Of a DNA stretch of 6,581 bases, positions 5,599-6,581 are shown one piece after another (the stretch's first letter is position 1; each line of letters begins with the position of its first letter). This DNA is from JAHEYG01 sp044229775 (lineage in GTDB: Bacteria; Bacteroidota; Bacteroidia; B-17B0; Aurantibacillaceae): positions 1 to 6,581 of the forward strand of contig JBGASH010000172.1 of the NCBI GenBank assembly GCA_044229775.1. Direction: 5' to 3'. The position numbers and the translations under genes are program-made. The notes below the pieces were generated by a model. It saw nothing but the letters and a program-made list of their open reading frames with translations, did no database searches and was not told where the DNA came from.

Positions 5599-6581
5599 TT
5601 ATACTAAAATCAACGGAACGCTAATATTATGCCTCACCCCTTCTATAGTAGTTCCCAATAAAATATCTTTAAACGTTTTGTGCCCGTGTGTACCCATCAC
5701 CAGCATGTCGCAGTTATTTTTGTTAACCGCCTCGGGTATGGCAATTTTAGGCGAGCCAAAACCTAATACGATCTGACTACTGTAACCATGCGCCTGTAAT
5801 TGCTCTTTGTATTGTTTTAAATAGGTATTATCCTGCTCACGCTCTGCGTCAAAAGCATCTTCGCCATACACCACAGCATTGGCGCTTTCCAACACGTGCA
5901 CTAATATATATTCCGCTTCTTTACCACCCAACTGAGTGGCCCTGCTAATGGCCTTATTATCACTGCTGCTAAAATCAACGGTAATAGCTATTTTCTTGAA
6001 TTTTTTGGCCTCACTGAATTGCAAAGGCTGCATATCGCCATGAAATTTATGGCTGGCCGCTATTTGTTTGCGCGCCACCGGTGCAAACATAATATACAAC
6101 AACATTAAAAAACAAAAGATACAGATCGGCACAATGGTAAACGCTATTACCAGCGGATTCTCCGAGGCAGTGATCCAATCTACCAGCTCACCATACACCA
6201 ATTTTATATTTAAACCAATAATAACGGTTGCCGATACCCATGACACAATTTTTTGCCATAACGGTATGGTAAACTCCCCCATCTTGGTCTTATCACTCAC
6301 AAAATGGATCAACGGAATAATGGCGAACCCTAATTGTAAACTCAAAATAACCTGACTCAATATCAAAAGTTTTCCGGTTGATTCTTCTCCCAAAATAATA
6401 ATGGTTAACATAGCAGGAACAATGGCTATTATCCGTGTAAGCAAACGCCTTATCCAGGGTTGCAAACGTAAATTCAAATAACCTTCCATTACAACTTGTC
6501 CGGCAAGCGTACCGGTAATGGTAGAGCTTTGTCCCGCCGCTATCAACGCTACGGCAAATAACACCGGTGCCAAAGTACTTC
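5599..6581 (-). CDS. Nramp-family divalent metal transporter (MntH-like) fused to a UspA domain, 5' end outside the window
   Basis: The reading frame stays open to the window edge, so the TTG at 6573 is not a real start; STL precedes APVLFAV. Numbering from that TTG, residues about 1-170 are the C-terminal part of a proton-coupled Mn/Fe transporter. They contain the family's conserved transport motif GQSSTITGTLAGQVVMEGY (14-32) and hydrophobic segments at about 45-62, 68-92 (LLILSQVILSLQLGFAIIPL), 107-127 and 139-166. The metal-binding helices (DPGN in TM1, MPH in TM6) would lie in the missing part, perhaps 280-300 residues. A hydrophilic linker (about 167-192) leads to a UspA domain (193-324) starting KKIAITVDFSSSD. 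It has an intact ATP-binding motif of the G-2X-G-9X-G-S/T form, GTHGHKTFKDILLGT (294-308), and should be cytoplasmic. ATP or a related nucleotide may therefore tune metal uptake, which is inference. The stop abuts the inverted-repeat element upstream of the acyltransferase gene. Confidence 0.92.
   Translation of the reverse strand, partial: STLAPVLFAVALIAAGQSSTITGTLAGQVVMEGYLNLRLQPWIRRLLTRIIAIVPAMLTIIILGEESTGKLLILSQVILSLQLGFAIIPLIHFVSDKTKMGEFTIPLWQKIVSWVSATVIIGLNIKLVYGELVDWITASENPLVIAFTIVPICIFCFLMLLYIMFAPVARKQIAASHKFHGDMQPLQFSEAKKFKKIAITVDFSSSDNKAISRATQLGGKEAEYILVHVLESANAVVYGEDAFDAEREQDNTYLKQYKEQLQAHGYSSQIVLGFGSPKIAIPEAVNKNNCDMLVMGTHGHKTFKDILLGTTIEGVRHNISVPLILV

Noticed and set aside
6068..6355. 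A 95-codon open frame on the + strand
   Set aside because: It is wholly antisense to the strongly supported Nramp-UspA coding frame and shows no domain of its own.
6571..6573. TTG as the start codon of the transporter gene
   Set aside because: The frame stays open to the window edge and the protein begins mid-way in an Nramp fold, so the true start lies outside.

Overview
This AT-rich window most likely comes from a member of the Bacteroidota, in the broad Flavobacteriales/Sphingobacteriales sense. The signs are a Reg_prop/Y_Y_Y propeller sensor joined to a SpoIIE phosphatase, signal peptides ending in -SQ or -PQ, no Shine-Dalgarno sequences before the starts, and an Nramp transporter fused to a universal stress domain. 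I cannot name a genus from sequence alone. It reads as ordinary chromosome: there is no transposase, integrase, CRISPR array, tRNA or rRNA.

Left half (1-4203, + strand): a secreted protein of unknown function (36-992) is followed 49 bp later by a 1053-residue membrane sensor (1042-4203). The sensor has a signal peptide, a periplasmic propeller, a Y_Y_Y domain, one membrane helix, a coiled coil and a cytoplasmic PP2C/SpoIIE serine/threonine phosphatase with its acidic metal ligands in place. The two genes may form an operon. The sensor probably turns an outside signal into dephosphorylation of a cytoplasmic protein that is not encoded here.

Middle (4204-4517): 314 bp without a gene, between convergent genes and packed with inverted repeats. 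One has perfect 14-bp arms, one is a GC-rich 9-bp hairpin, one has 10-bp arms and one has 8-bp arms. On the minus strand the GC-rich hairpin is followed by a T-rich stretch and looks like a terminator for the acyltransferase gene. The cluster resembles a dispersed palindromic repeat rather than a lone terminator.

Right half (4518-6581, - strand): the 3' part of an Nramp (MntH-like) metal transporter fused to a UspA domain runs off the right edge. Then come a 148-bp gap with an 84-bp imperfect inverted-repeat element and a membrane acyltransferase-3 gene. The most notable point is that the acyltransferase's conserved first-helix motif (ESLRAIAAW) is encoded in frame upstream of its only ATG, with no ATG, GTG or TTG between that motif and the preceding stop. 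Either the gene starts at a rare AUU codon, or it lost its start next to the repeat element, or there is a sequence error.

I did not find a clearly new multi-gene system. The points most worth following up are the acyltransferase start, the two palindromic intergenic elements, and the pairing of the unknown secreted protein with the sensor-phosphatase.
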